The position numbers and the translations under genes are program-made. Shown here piece after piece: positions 27,848 to 36,414 of a stretch of 64,000 nt of DNA. The notes below the pieces were generated by a model that was not told the origin of the DNA, ran no database searches, and was given only the letters and a program-made list of their open reading frames with translations. Position 1 is the stretch's first letter. Every line of letters starts with the position of its first letter. Source of the DNA: Flavobacterium pisciphilum. GTDB lineage: Bacteria > Bacteroidota > Bacteroidia > Flavobacteriales > Flavobacteriaceae. The DNA lies in contig NZ_JAJJMO010000001.1 of the NCBI RefSeq assembly GCF_020905345.1, forward strand, positions 1,488,001-1,552,000, read 5' to 3'.

Positions 27848-28348
27848 TTAGCTTTCCATTGCCATATAATCCAATTCTCCTTTTTCATCAGTATTAATAA
27901 CTACTAAATAATTTGTTATTTCTTGTCCAATTGAATAATCAAAAATGGCAAAATTTTCTTTATCATGAGGATACAAACCAACTCTTACCATTTTTAATTT
28001 ATCTAATAGCTGTTTTTCGGGTTCGCTTGTCGTGTCATCAAAATTAATTAATGTTGAAAGTTCTTCTTTTCCAACTTCATCCAAATGATGCTCTAGATAA
28101 AATTTCACAGTATCTCCTTCGTCGTCGTTGTAATCCTCAAGAATATATTTCTTGTTTTGCTCATCAAATTTTTCAATGTTCTCAATAAGTTTTTTTATTT
28201 TTTCAAACGTCGATGTGTCAAGAGTTTCACTTTCAAAATTTAAGTCAACTTGAATTTGATTGCCTTTAAAATCAATATCAACAACGTAATATTCTTCTAA
28301 ATTATCAGTCGGTATTTTTCCAAAATGTGGTAATGTATTTTCTTCCAT
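27848..28348 (-). CDS. DUF2004-like acidic protein (166 aa)
   Basis: This is a soluble, strongly acidic protein with KYILEDYNDDEGD and YLEHHLDEVG in the middle and a beta-rich C-terminus (KMVRVGLYPHDKENFAIFDYSIG). The pattern fits DUF2004, a family of small cytosolic proteins often seen as strays near toxin-immunity loci. No toxin partner is visible here. A decayed gene lies immediately upstream, so this may be a remnant of a once larger accessory cluster. Confidence 0.6.
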   Translation of the reverse strand: MEENTLPHFGKIPTDNLEEYYVVDIDFKGNQIQVDLNFESETLDTSTFEKIKKLIENIEKFDEQNKKYILEDYNDDEGDTVKFYLEHHLDEVGKEELSTLINFDDTTSEPEKQLLDKLKMVRVGLYPHDKENFAIFDYSIGQEITNYLVVINTDEKGELDYMAMES

Positions 28349-28366
28349 TTTATCTTTATTTTTTAG

Positions 28367-28551
28367 TTATTTTTTAGTTATTTTTAAAATTGCTTGTTCA
28401 ATTTCACAATCAATTTGTTCATCGTATAATTTCGCCTTTTTCGTTCTCATAAATTTCTATCTACTCTATATTCATATTCTCAGGCAAGTTCTTCCTCAAC
28501 AATTACAGTTAAGTCACAGCTAACTTGTTTTGCTAAATTAATTAAATAAAC
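28367..28551 (-). pseudogene. Decayed coding remnant
   Basis: Three overlapping minus-strand frame fragments read as continuous protein-like sequence: VYLINLAKQVSCDLTVIVEE, then EYEYRVDRNL after a stop, then a shift to IYENEKGEII and a further shift to YDEQIDCEIEQAILKITKK ending in TAA. At least one nonsense codon and two frameshifts are needed. The product is unknown. Confidence 0.45.
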
Positions 28552-28606
28552 GTAAGATAAAACTTTAAAATAGGAAAGTAAATACATAGCCAATTAAAAA
28601 TGCTTT

Positions 28607-29665
28607 CTAACTATATAATTCTTCCCTAATCTTAATTAAAGTCTTTATTGCTTTTTCTTCATTTGGAGTTTCTTGCAAAGCCGAATTTTTATAATGATTT
28701 TCAATAGATAAGATTAAACCATCTGCCATTTCAAGTAAAGCATCATACTCCATATTTCCAGCTTTTATATCAAGCAATTCTTCTCGATTTGAAACTCTAA
28801 TATTTAATTTCCCAGTGGCAAGAATTTGTTCGGCAGTTTGCAAAAGACGAATGGTATGCATCATGTTTTTACTATCGTAATTTTTACCATGTTGCTGGTT
28901 GGTATTATATCTGTCTTCGTTTCGTTTATCAATCCAACTCCAATATTCTGTATATTCTTTACAATACTTAGAATAACCATCTTGATTACAAGATAAATAC
29001 CCTATTAACTTTTCATTTTTAGGGATTGAAGAAAGTGAAACTTCATTTGAGGTTTCTTTTTGAATAATTCCTTTATATCCTAAAACATTATCTGGATCAT
29101 AAAACAAGGCAAACATCCCTCTTGAATTAGGTAAACTAATCAAACCACATTGTTCTTGCTTTAAATTATTCTCTGATAAAAAACTAGACAATAAAACTGT
29201 TTCATATCCTTTTACCACATAACAAAAATCTAAAAGGCTTTTCTTTTCCTTTGGCATTGGATTTACAATTTTCTTATTTAAACCTCTCGCCTTCCTGATT
29301 TGCGTAACGGCATAACCTGCAAAAGAATCTTTACAGAGTTTAGATAAAAAATCTTCTATCTTTAGATTATCCATCAGCGGATGTTTATATAAAATACAAT
29401 CTTCGGGCGTTGCTAGAATCTCTAATATATTTGGGTTATTCTTTAAAAGTAACTCTACAAATCGACCAATTTCGTAATAAACCTCATCATTGGTCTCATT
29501 TGCAATCTGTGGAATATAATTGAGCCCAAAGAATTTTTCTTTAGGCAAATAATAAACTCCTTTTATATCTGTATCTGATGCTGGTGTATTTAACCCAAAG
29601 GATTTACTTCCCGAAATAACTTCAAAAAGAATCAGATTTTGGGATTTTAGGTTTTGGATGGTCAT
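28607..29665 (-). CDS. COG3541-like predicted nucleotidyltransferase
   Basis: This 352-residue protein begins with a polymerase-beta-type nucleotidyltransferase core: GS at 19-20 (VISGSKSFG) and the DxD pair D31/D33 (ASDTDIKG). A helical C-terminal half follows. Families of this kind are repeatedly found beside RNA-repair genes and are thought to add or restore nucleotides at RNA ends, but the acceptor here is unknown. Its start overlaps the stop of the upstream ATPase gene by 4 bp, so translation is coupled and the two are probably one functional module. Confidence 0.83.
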   Translation of the reverse strand: MTIQNLKSQNLILFEVISGSKSFGLNTPASDTDIKGVYYLPKEKFFGLNYIPQIANETNDEVYYEIGRFVELLLKNNPNILEILATPEDCILYKHPLMDNLKIEDFLSKLCKDSFAGYAVTQIRKARGLNKKIVNPMPKEKKSLLDFCYVVKGYETVLLSSFLSENNLKQEQCGLISLPNSRGMFALFYDPDNVLGYKGIIQKETSNEVSLSSIPKNEKLIGYLSCNQDGYSKYCKEYTEYWSWIDKRNEDRYNTNQQHGKNYDSKNMMHTIRLLQTAEQILATGKLNIRVSNREELLDIKAGNMEYDALLEMADGLILSIENHYKNSALQETPNEEKAIKTLIKIREELYS

Positions 29666-31656
29666 GGTTTTTTGGTGATGAAATCGTAAATTTCAATAGT
29701 TAAATTTTTAATTTCTTTATTTTTAGAAAAAACAGTCCAAGGAAAATCTGCCTCAAATACTTTTTCACTTAATCCTCTTTTATCTATAATAGTACCATAA
29801 GTACCATTTTTTTTAATTTCATAAAATGACTTATTAAGAATATAAACATTTCCTTTTTTAGAAATTTCTTCTCTCAAATCATTTAAAAAATTACCAATGT
29901 ATTCTTTTTTAAGTTTATTAGCATCAATTTTTCCTAGTGCTAGTTCTATTTTATTTTGAATTTCTGCTTCGTATTGATTCACTAATTTTTCATTACAGAA
30001 ATTAATCAAAACCTTTTTCCAAATGTCATTGGTAAGCAAATTTTCAATTTCTCTTACATCCCAAATAATTTTAGGCTTAAAATTATCTGATTCCGCATTT
30101 TTTAAAGTTTCTAATCTTACAAACTTTTGTTTGTTTTTTGTTTTTGTTACTGCATCAGAATCTGCTAATAAAAATATCCTATTACTAAGTGCTAAAGATT
30201 TAATATCTTTTATGAGAAGTTCTTTCTTTTCATCTTCTATTTCATCTTCAAAAATATAATGATCGACATTAGAGCCAGCATACTCAAAAAATGCAAAATC
30301 TATATCTTCTTTTGGATAAGATTTTCCAATTGAATCACAATATGATTTTAAAAATGCTTTTATATAGTTTCTATCTGATATTCCTTCAACCCAAATGCTA
30401 CAATTTGCCATAAAAACTGACGAGTTATTTACACCTAATTCTTTAAGCAATGAATTATTCCCTCTATTTACATTTTTTACAGTAAACTGTTTATCGTTTA
30501 ATTCATTATTTCTAGGAGAAAATGAATAAATAGAAACATTGTCTTTTTCAATTGTTAGATCTAAAAAATGATTTGAATGCGTAGTAAGTATATAAGTTAG
30601 ATTTTTCTTTTTTAAATCTTTATTACTCGTTATCTGCTCTAAAAATAATCTTTGCATCCCTGGATGAAGATTTAATTCTGGTTCATCAATATATATAAAT
30701 GAATTATCTTCAGCCATAAATATTTTATACATTAATATTATTAATGCTTGAATTCCATCTCCTAATTCATATAAAGAACGTGTTTCTTTTTCTCCTTCGA
30801 CATGAACACTAATGATTTCTAAATTATTATTCCCCTTAAGGCTTTCATCTTTGTCAAATTCAGCAACAATATCGATCTTCTTCCCGTCAAAAAAGTTAAA
30901 GCGAATAAAATCTTCAAACTGATCAAACTTATTTCTAATTTCTCTTCTAGAATTTCTCGTATTTAAAATTTCTTTGTAAAGATGAATTCCCGTAAAAATT
31001 TCAACTTTTTTTTCTTTTAAATCATAGTAATAATGGAGAGTATCTAAGTAAATATCTTCTTCAATTTTAGAATATCTTTCTTTTTCAAAGTTGAATAACG
31101 AATGCGCTGTTCTCAACGTAGGAATAAAATAATTTTTTACTTTATAAACTTTAAAAAAAGATTCGTCAATTTCTCTAAAATGAATTAATGTAACATCTGC
31201 CACACCTAAAGAAAAAATATTTTCAAGCTTTTCTTTATTTTCATATATTATTGATAAAAAGTCATTACTTTTATCTTCATCAAGTAAAACTGGTTTGTTT
31301 TGACGTAATATTTCTGCATTATCTTTATCTGGAGTACTACCATCTACATATCTAGTTGTTTTAGATCTTTCTTCAAACGAACTAATTTTAGAATTAATTA
31401 TTTTATTTACATCAATAACTTTTTTATTGTAAGTATTTATAATACCCCTAAAAACATGAAAATCGGGCACTGCATTAAAATTTGTGTAGCACATTAAGTT
31501 TCGAACAAATCTACTTTTACCACTATTATTCGCTCCAACAATAATATTTATAGTATTAAATCTTGGAAGAAAAGTTATTGGATAATCTTCATCATTTAGA
31601 AAATAATCATTGAAGTCTTCACTTTTAGGAAAAATTAAATCATAACCTTTTCTCAT
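29662..31656 (-). CDS. OLD-like AAA ATPase with C-terminal TOPRIM-type domain (664 aa)
   Basis: The ABC-type ATPase parts are Walker A GANNSGKS (41-48), Walker B FIYIDEPELNLHP (about 318) and the switch His in LTTHSNHF. After residue about 415 comes a TOPRIM-like domain (WVEGISDRNYI with the conserved Glu, and LADSDA near 497). OLD-family proteins are nucleases powered by ATP hydrolysis, and many act in phage defence. Here the gene is coupled by 4 bp to a nucleotidyltransferase gene and lies 11 bp after a second one, so an RNA-end or defence role is equally possible. Confidence 0.82.
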   Translation of the reverse strand: MRKGYDLIFPKSEDFNDYFLNDEDYPITFLPRFNTINIIVGANNSGKSRFVRNLMCYTNFNAVPDFHVFRGIINTYNKKVIDVNKIINSKISSFEERSKTTRYVDGSTPDKDNAEILRQNKPVLLDEDKSNDFLSIIYENKEKLENIFSLGVADVTLIHFREIDESFFKVYKVKNYFIPTLRTAHSLFNFEKERYSKIEEDIYLDTLHYYYDLKEKKVEIFTGIHLYKEILNTRNSRREIRNKFDQFEDFIRFNFFDGKKIDIVAEFDKDESLKGNNNLEIISVHVEGEKETRSLYELGDGIQALIILMYKIFMAEDNSFIYIDEPELNLHPGMQRLFLEQITSNKDLKKKNLTYILTTHSNHFLDLTIEKDNVSIYSFSPRNNELNDKQFTVKNVNRGNNSLLKELGVNNSSVFMANCSIWVEGISDRNYIKAFLKSYCDSIGKSYPKEDIDFAFFEYAGSNVDHYIFEDEIEDEKKELLIKDIKSLALSNRIFLLADSDAVTKTKNKQKFVRLETLKNAESDNFKPKIIWDVREIENLLTNDIWKKVLINFCNEKLVNQYEAEIQNKIELALGKIDANKLKKEYIGNFLNDLREEISKKGNVYILNKSFYEIKKNGTYGTIIDKRGLSEKVFEADFPWTVFSKNKEIKNLTIEIYDFITKKP

Positions 31657-31667
31657 ATATCTTAAAA

Positions 31668-32414
31668 TTATTTTATCATCTTTCTAAAAAACAAATCCAA
31701 CTCCTCATTCAACTTCTTTCCACTTCCCAAGCTACTTGTATTATCCTGATTAAACTTAACCGTTTCCAATAAAAAATCAGTTATTAAAACTTCTTTTTGG
31801 TGTAAATATTTTTCATCTTGATTGGCTTTTATTTCTATTAATTCTGCTACTTTTTCTTGTACCTTTTGTGGTGCTATCAGTAACAAATCGGCAAAGGCAA
31901 CTGGCGGAAACGTATTGTTTTCTATTATCCATTTTCCTGCTAATGCGGTTCTCAAAGCATAGAAATAACTTTTTAGCTTTACTTCTTCTTTCTCGCAAAC
32001 ATCCATGAAATTTTTTGTTGTTCCCAAATAATGATGTAAAACAGCTATTGGCGAAAAACAAGCTGTCGCAAGTGATCTCATTTGAGACAAAAAAACATCA
32101 TCTCCATCATACACCACAGGCGAAAACAACCACTCCATCAAAGGAGCGTTAGACTTTGATAGTAACTGTAATGCCTTTCGCAAATCCCAACCTGAGCCAT
32201 CTAAATCATCTTCAGTCATAAACTCGATTACATCTGATTTTTCCCAAAGTGAAAGATAATAATCAGAATCATGCATGTATATAAAACGAATATCATAATC
32301 ACTGTCTGGTGATGCAAATCCCCAAGCGCGACTTCCTGACTCACAAGCAAAAAGTATTTTTACATTCTTGGTTGTTTCTATTTCTTCTAATTTTTCTAGT
32401 ATTCTAGTCCTCAT
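31668..32414 (-). CDS. Second predicted nucleotidyltransferase (248 aa)
   Basis: The polymerase-beta-type core is near the N-terminus: GSRAWG (27-32) and D39/D41 in SPDSDYDIRF. An upstream in-frame methionine at 32495 would overlap the preceding gene by 92 bp with a basic, unconserved stretch. The ATG at 32414 (MRTRILEK) gives an 11-bp overlap and places the fold at the start, so I chose it. It precedes the OLD-like ATPase gene by 11 bp. Same broad family as the enzyme at 28.6 kb but clearly divergent in sequence. Confidence 0.85.
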   Translation of the reverse strand: MRTRILEKLEEIETTKNVKILFACESGSRAWGFASPDSDYDIRFIYMHDSDYYLSLWEKSDVIEFMTEDDLDGSGWDLRKALQLLSKSNAPLMEWLFSPVVYDGDDVFLSQMRSLATACFSPIAVLHHYLGTTKNFMDVCEKEEVKLKSYFYALRTALAGKWIIENNTFPPVAFADLLLIAPQKVQEKVAELIEIKANQDEKYLHQKEVLITDFLLETVKFNQDNTSSLGSGKKLNEELDLFFRKMIK

Positions 32415-33546
32415 ATTCCTCTTCTTTTGGTGCTGTTTTTTGGCGTGTAGCAATTTCCCAATTCTCCGCTTGGTACGGATTATCAATTTTATCAATTTGA
32501 ATTAAAAACCTTAATTCATTCTTGCTTTTAGCATTCTTTTCAATGAAAATTCTAAACCCATATCCCTTTACTTTTTCAATATATTCCTCTGTTATAGGGT
32601 TTTCATTGTAGTAATTTGTAACAATATCAATTTCTTTAGAAAATTGAGTATTCTTCGATAAAAAACTTAAAAGTTGTAATGCTGTATTCTTTTTGAATTC
32701 GTCATCATTCATTTTACTGTTATCAACTTTATATTTAGTATCAAAACTTAAAGATAAATTATCGCAGCCACCTAAACTTGCAGAAATTAATGTATCCTTA
32801 TTTACATAATTCTCTTCAATAGTTTCGGTATAATTATGTATCTCAATACTTCTTACTCGTGATGATACCTCAGGAATATCCTTAAAAATGGTTTTTGATT
32901 TTAATTTTGACAATTTACAATCAGACAAATATGATTCTTCATATAAATTGCCATTCTTGTAAACAAAAGAAAGCGAAGTCGATTTTAAATCCTCTGCGCC
33001 TTTATTATAAGTTCTAAAGTTCTGTGTAACATCCACTTTAAATTTATCTCCTACAAATTTTGCAACATCAATTATATTATAGGAAAAAGGTGCATAGCCC
33101 AAAATATAATGATGTTCCTTGACATTAATTTCGTCTTTCATAATGTAATAATCATAGCTTTGGTTAGTATTTGCATTTCCTCCCAACATCCCTTCGGATG
33201 AAACATCGACTACATAATCTATAATACCATCATTATTAAAATCGCTTTTCTTTTCAATTGAAAATGAGACTGAATACGGATCTCCATCGTTAGGAAAGTG
33301 AACTGAATAAGGAGAATATTCTGTTTCTAATCTGTCATACTTTTGATTGCCAATTTCTTCTTTTATAAGTTTCTTTAGAAAATTACTTTCTACTTCTGTG
33401 AGGATTATTTTTTCGACAATAGGCTCTACTACTGAAATTGTATCCTTTTTAATTTTTTTCTTTTCTATTTTCACTTCCTTTTTACATGAAAACAGAAATA
33501 CTGATACTACTAATAATAGAATTACGTTACTCTTTAGAATGTACAT
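32404..33546 (-). CDS. Lipoprotein of unknown function (380 aa)
   Basis: A short signal with the lipobox LFSC places the lipidated Cys at about residue 21, followed by a Lys/Glu-rich linker. The mature protein is soluble, with an EF-hand-like calcium-loop pattern (DFNNDGIIDYVVDV) that resembles FG-GAP/VCBS-type metal loops. The stop overlaps the nucleotidyltransferase start by 11 bp, although a cell-envelope lipoprotein seems an odd partner for it. Confidence 0.7.
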   Translation of the reverse strand: MYILKSNVILLLVVSVFLFSCKKEVKIEKKKIKKDTISVVEPIVEKIILTEVESNFLKKLIKEEIGNQKYDRLETEYSPYSVHFPNDGDPYSVSFSIEKKSDFNNDGIIDYVVDVSSEGMLGGNANTNQSYDYYIMKDEINVKEHHYILGYAPFSYNIIDVAKFVGDKFKVDVTQNFRTYNKGAEDLKSTSLSFVYKNGNLYEESYLSDCKLSKLKSKTIFKDIPEVSSRVRSIEIHNYTETIEENYVNKDTLISASLGGCDNLSLSFDTKYKVDNSKMNDDEFKKNTALQLLSFLSKNTQFSKEIDIVTNYYNENPITEEYIEKVKGYGFRIFIEKNAKSKNELRFLIQIDKIDNPYQAENWEIATRQKTAPKEEEYED

Positions 33547-33779
33547 TTTTAGTTACTTGTTTTTAAATTAAAATCGAAATCTGGAAATAAAGATTAAACA
33601 AAAGACCTTTTTTTATGTTACTTTTTTGCAATTCTTAAAGCTTTTTATTTTCTATAATTCATTTTCAAATTAACAAATAAAAAACCACAAACTCATAAAA
33701 AAAATCACTGATCTGATGCAAAAAAACCAATAAAACATCTATTCTGAATCATAAAAAAAACTTTGTAATTACTCCTATC

Positions 33780-33915
33780 TCTTCAGACACTCTGTCTAAA
33801 GAACTCCATTCAAACTATGCAATTGTTTCTGCTACATCTCACAAAACGATGATTTGTATCAACATTTGTGCTATTTCTTAAAAGACTCTTCGAAACATTT
33901 TTAATGAGTATAAAT
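33780..33915 (-). pseudogene. Remnant of a tatD 3' end
   Basis: On the plus strand the stretch TGCAATTGTTTCTGCTACAT..AAGACTCTTCGAAACATTTTT aligns over about 130 bp with the 3' end of the intact tatD at 34920-35060, in the same orientation, with many substitutions and no open frame. It is a diverged partial duplicate. The region 33547-34016 holds nothing else I can name. Confidence 0.7.
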
Positions 33916-34016
33916 TTTATTTTACTCTATTTAACAAATCCTTCTATTTATTCTAACATAAAAACTGATTCAGTCTATATTTTTAACACTATTTTTACCG
34001 CATTAAATTAAAAGCA

Positions 34017-34871
34017 ATGAACGAATTTATCAATACAATTAATTGGTCTGAAACCTGGATTTTTTTAAAGCAATATATTTTGCCAAACATAGGCTGGCTA
34101 GTATTCTGGATTGTGTTATTTATTTTAATAGGGCTTGCAATAAGTATTGTCTTAAACATTTATCTCTACAAGAAAAAATATTTTAATCGAGATCGAAAGT
34201 ATTATAACTGGATTGCTAAACTTTGGATTCCTTATATAATACTAGTTTGTTTATACTTTTTTGGAATGTTTGGCTTCATTTATGGCTGCCATATTATTCT
34301 GGATAAAGAAAACACTACGATTACCACAAACATCTATTCTAAAACTATTGGTCCTGCCTTTTCATCTGAAGAAAATAAAAAAGAGTTTTTGGCATCTCTC
34401 CAAAAATTAATGAATTCATCAGAAGACGCAAGTAAATCGCTATCTCAATCATTAGCACTATACATTGAAAAAAACAACAGCGGAATTGCTACTGTAGATA
34501 ATTTCAAAAATTCTTCTTCTAATTATTTACTTCAAAAATACGAATCGGAAATTTTTAGTGCTACTGCCTATGGTTTGATAAAAACTGTTGACAGCAAAGT
34601 AGATATTGCAAACATTAAAAATGTTGATTATTCTCAATTTAAATCACTCTTAACGAAACTCGACAAGATCAAATCGGAACAAATTGAGAAGTCTATTCAA
34701 TTGGAAATGGGGCTTAAAGTAAAAAACATTTCTGATTATTTCTATAAAGGAATCATGAAACATGAAGTTTTGTTCTACTTGCTTTTTATGTCGTTTCCTT
34801 TTATAGAATATCTAATTTATTTGAAATTCTATAAAACCAAAAAGAATTCAGAGCCTATTGACTCTCTATAA
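34017..34871 (+). CDS. Membrane protein of unknown function (284 aa)
   Basis: Membrane segments are predicted by eye at about 22-52 and 68-93 and near the C-terminus (about 245-268, LFYLLFMSFPFIEYLIYL). A polar, helical loop of about 140 residues lies between. There is no signal peptide or known motif. The gene sits exactly between the tatD remnant and intact tatD, so it may have arrived with the event that duplicated the tatD end. Confidence 0.65.
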   Translation: MNEFINTINWSETWIFLKQYILPNIGWLVFWIVLFILIGLAISIVLNIYLYKKKYFNRDRKYYNWIAKLWIPYIILVCLYFFGMFGFIYGCHIILDKENTTITTNIYSKTIGPAFSSEENKKEFLASLQKLMNSSEDASKSLSQSLALYIEKNNSGIATVDNFKNSSSNYLLQKYESEIFSATAYGLIKTVDSKVDIANIKNVDYSQFKSLLTKLDKIKSEQIEKSIQLEMGLKVKNISDYFYKGIMKHEVLFYLLFMSFPFIEYLIYLKFYKTKKNSEPIDSL

Positions 34872-34892
34872 TATTCAAACTTATTTGGTATA

Positions 34893-35693
34893 CTAAATTC
34901 CAAAAAAGTCTTTAGAATTGAATGTTGTCTGCTCTGCTACTTTATCTAAAGTTATTCCTTTAAACTGTGCAATTGTTCCTGCTACATACGGTAAAAACGA
35001 TGGTTCGCATCGGCGCTCGTGGTACTTCTTCAAAAGGCTGTTCGGAACATTTTTTGGTAGCATAAAAGGCGCATCTGTTTCAATCATCATTTTATCAAGC
35101 GGCACGTATTGAATTACTTCTTTTAAATGTTCAAAGCGTCGGCTGTCTGAAATTGCTCCCGTAAAACCAAGATATAATCCATTATCGAGATAGGTTTTGG
35201 CTTCTTGCAATGTTCCAGTAAAACAATGTACAACAGCTTTGGGCAATTGTGGTAAATACTCGTTTGTAATACTCATAAATCGAGTAAAAGCAGCTCTTTC
35301 ATGAAGAAATAACGGTTTTTGAACCTCGATAGCCAGTTCTAATTGTGCTTTATAGCAAGTTTCCTGCATGGCTCTTGGCGAGAAATCGCGATCAAAATCA
35401 AGTCCACACTCCCCTACTGAAACTACCTGTTTTTGCATTAATAAATTTTTCAGTTTCGAAACACTCTGATTGTCAAAACTTTTCGCATCATGCGGATGGA
35501 TTCCTGCAGTTGCATACAAAACTCCTGGATATTGCTTTGCCATTCTTGATGATTCTTCACTATTCCTTACACTTGTTCCTGTAAGTATCATTTTTGTTAC
35601 ATCGGCATCTAGTGCGTCTTGTACAACATCGTCTATGTCATTGTGGAATTGTTTATTCGTTAGATTAATTCCTATATCTATATATGTTTTCAT
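34893..35693 (-). CDS. tatD: TatD family metal-dependent hydrolase
   Basis: This is a TIM-barrel metal-dependent deoxyribonuclease/hydrolase. Markers are IDIGINLT at the N-terminus (tatD itself keeps this IGxNLT form), ATAGIHPHDAK, GECGLDFDRDFSPR, PLFLHERAAF, HCFTGT and IETDAPFM, which together give the His/Glu/Asp metal ligands. An alternative methionine at 35720 adds nine basic residues before MKTYIDIG. I chose 35693, where the family normally starts. TatD proteins have 3'-5' DNase and RNA-processing activities, which would suit the RNA-repair surroundings, but this is only association. Confidence 0.92.
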   Translation of the reverse strand: MKTYIDIGINLTNKQFHNDIDDVVQDALDADVTKMILTGTSVRNSEESSRMAKQYPGVLYATAGIHPHDAKSFDNQSVSKLKNLLMQKQVVSVGECGLDFDRDFSPRAMQETCYKAQLELAIEVQKPLFLHERAAFTRFMSITNEYLPQLPKAVVHCFTGTLQEAKTYLDNGLYLGFTGAISDSRRFEHLKEVIQYVPLDKMMIETDAPFMLPKNVPNSLLKKYHERRCEPSFLPYVAGTIAQFKGITLDKVAEQTTFNSKDFFGI

Positions 35694-35802
35694 TTTTTGT
35701 TTTTTATTTTTAAGAAGCAAAGACTAAAAGGTACAGAGATTCAAAGGCTAAAACTTTGTGACTTCAACTCTTTGCATTATTTTTTATTCTGTGAAGATTT
35801 TG

Positions 35803-35874
35803 TTTCACGCAGATTTAAAAAGATTCAAGCAGATAACTGTAGATTATTAATAAATCTATAAAATCTGCGTGAAA
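35803..35874. repeat. Inverted repeat TTTCACGCAGATTT..AAATCTGCGTGAAA
   Basis: Fourteen-bp perfect arms flank a 44-bp AT-rich loop, directly after the S24-like gene. It is related to the hairpin at 9302 and probably acts as that gene's terminator. Confidence 0.6.
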
Positions 35875-35877
35875 AAA

Positions 35878-36201
35878 CTATTTGTTTTCGTAAATCAGTT
35901 GGTTCTGATATTCGCCTTGGATTACTTTGCCGTAGACAATCTTTGTCCAACCATTTTCGAATCCTTTATTATTGGCAATTAAAAATCCTTTATTGGTATC
36001 GATTTTTATGATTTTGTGGGCATCTATATACCTCCCTTTTACTTTACAAAATACAATATCTCCTATTGCATAATTGTCACTTTTTTCGAAAGTTAAGAGG
36101 CTTCCACTTTTTAAAATTGGTCGCATTGAATCTCCAAACGCCTTCATTTTTCCATTTCCGACTGTTTCTAATTCATTTTTCAGTCGTTCATACTTATTCA
36201 T
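35878..36201 (-). CDS. S24/S26-type peptidase-like protein (107 aa)
   Basis: This is a short protein with the S24 signature: catalytic-type Ser in FGDSMRPIL (about 24) and a following DIVFCKVKGRYIDAHKIIKI beta region with the candidate Lys. It lacks a DNA-binding domain and a membrane anchor, so it is neither LexA nor a normal signal peptidase. It lies 34 bp downstream of a permuted tRNA-like module on the same strand and is probably co-transcribed with it. A role in self-cleavage-controlled regulation is possible but unproven. Confidence 0.72.
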   Translation of the reverse strand: MNKYERLKNELETVGNGKMKAFGDSMRPILKSGSLLTFEKSDNYAIGDIVFCKVKGRYIDAHKIIKIDTNKGFLIANNKGFENGWTKIVYGKVIQGEYQNQLIYENK

Positions 36202-36234
36202 AATTTTTTAATTTTTATTCTATTTTATTATTTA

Positions 36235-36313
36235 AATCCAATCGTTTTCCCATACTAAACTACCGCGACTTATGGGTTGCACAGGGAGGATTTGAACCTC
36301 CGTCTTTTGGATT
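36235..36313 (-). ncRNA. Permuted tRNA-like module C
   Basis: Read on the minus strand: AATCCAA (36307-36313), AAGAC, T arm GGAGG-TTCAAAT-CCTCC (36285-36301), CTGTG, 12-nt loop, CGCGG (36263-36284), TA, D arm GTTT-AGTATGGGA-AAAC (36244-36260), GA, then TTGGATT (36235-36241). The first and last heptamers pair perfectly, closing the anticodon-type stem. The acceptor-like stem is closed by a loop. The order is the same as in modules B1 and B2, 21 kb away, with different primary sequence. Confidence 0.65.
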
Positions 36314-36414
36314 ATTTTTTCTAGCAAAGGCGCAGAACAACAAAGTACTTTTCACTTTTCACTTTTCACTTCTATATCTTTGCAACTTTGAACCTTTGTA
36401 CCTACGAAAAAAAG

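Noticed and set aside
29662..31656. Naming the OLD-like ATPase as a specific known phage-defence system
   Set aside because: ATPase plus TOPRIM alone does not identify a system, and the partner genes do not match the defence pairs I know.
32412..32495. N-terminal extension of the nucleotidyltransferase to 32495
   Set aside because: It would overlap the upstream gene by 92 bp and adds only a basic, unconserved stretch. ATG at 32414 is the better start.
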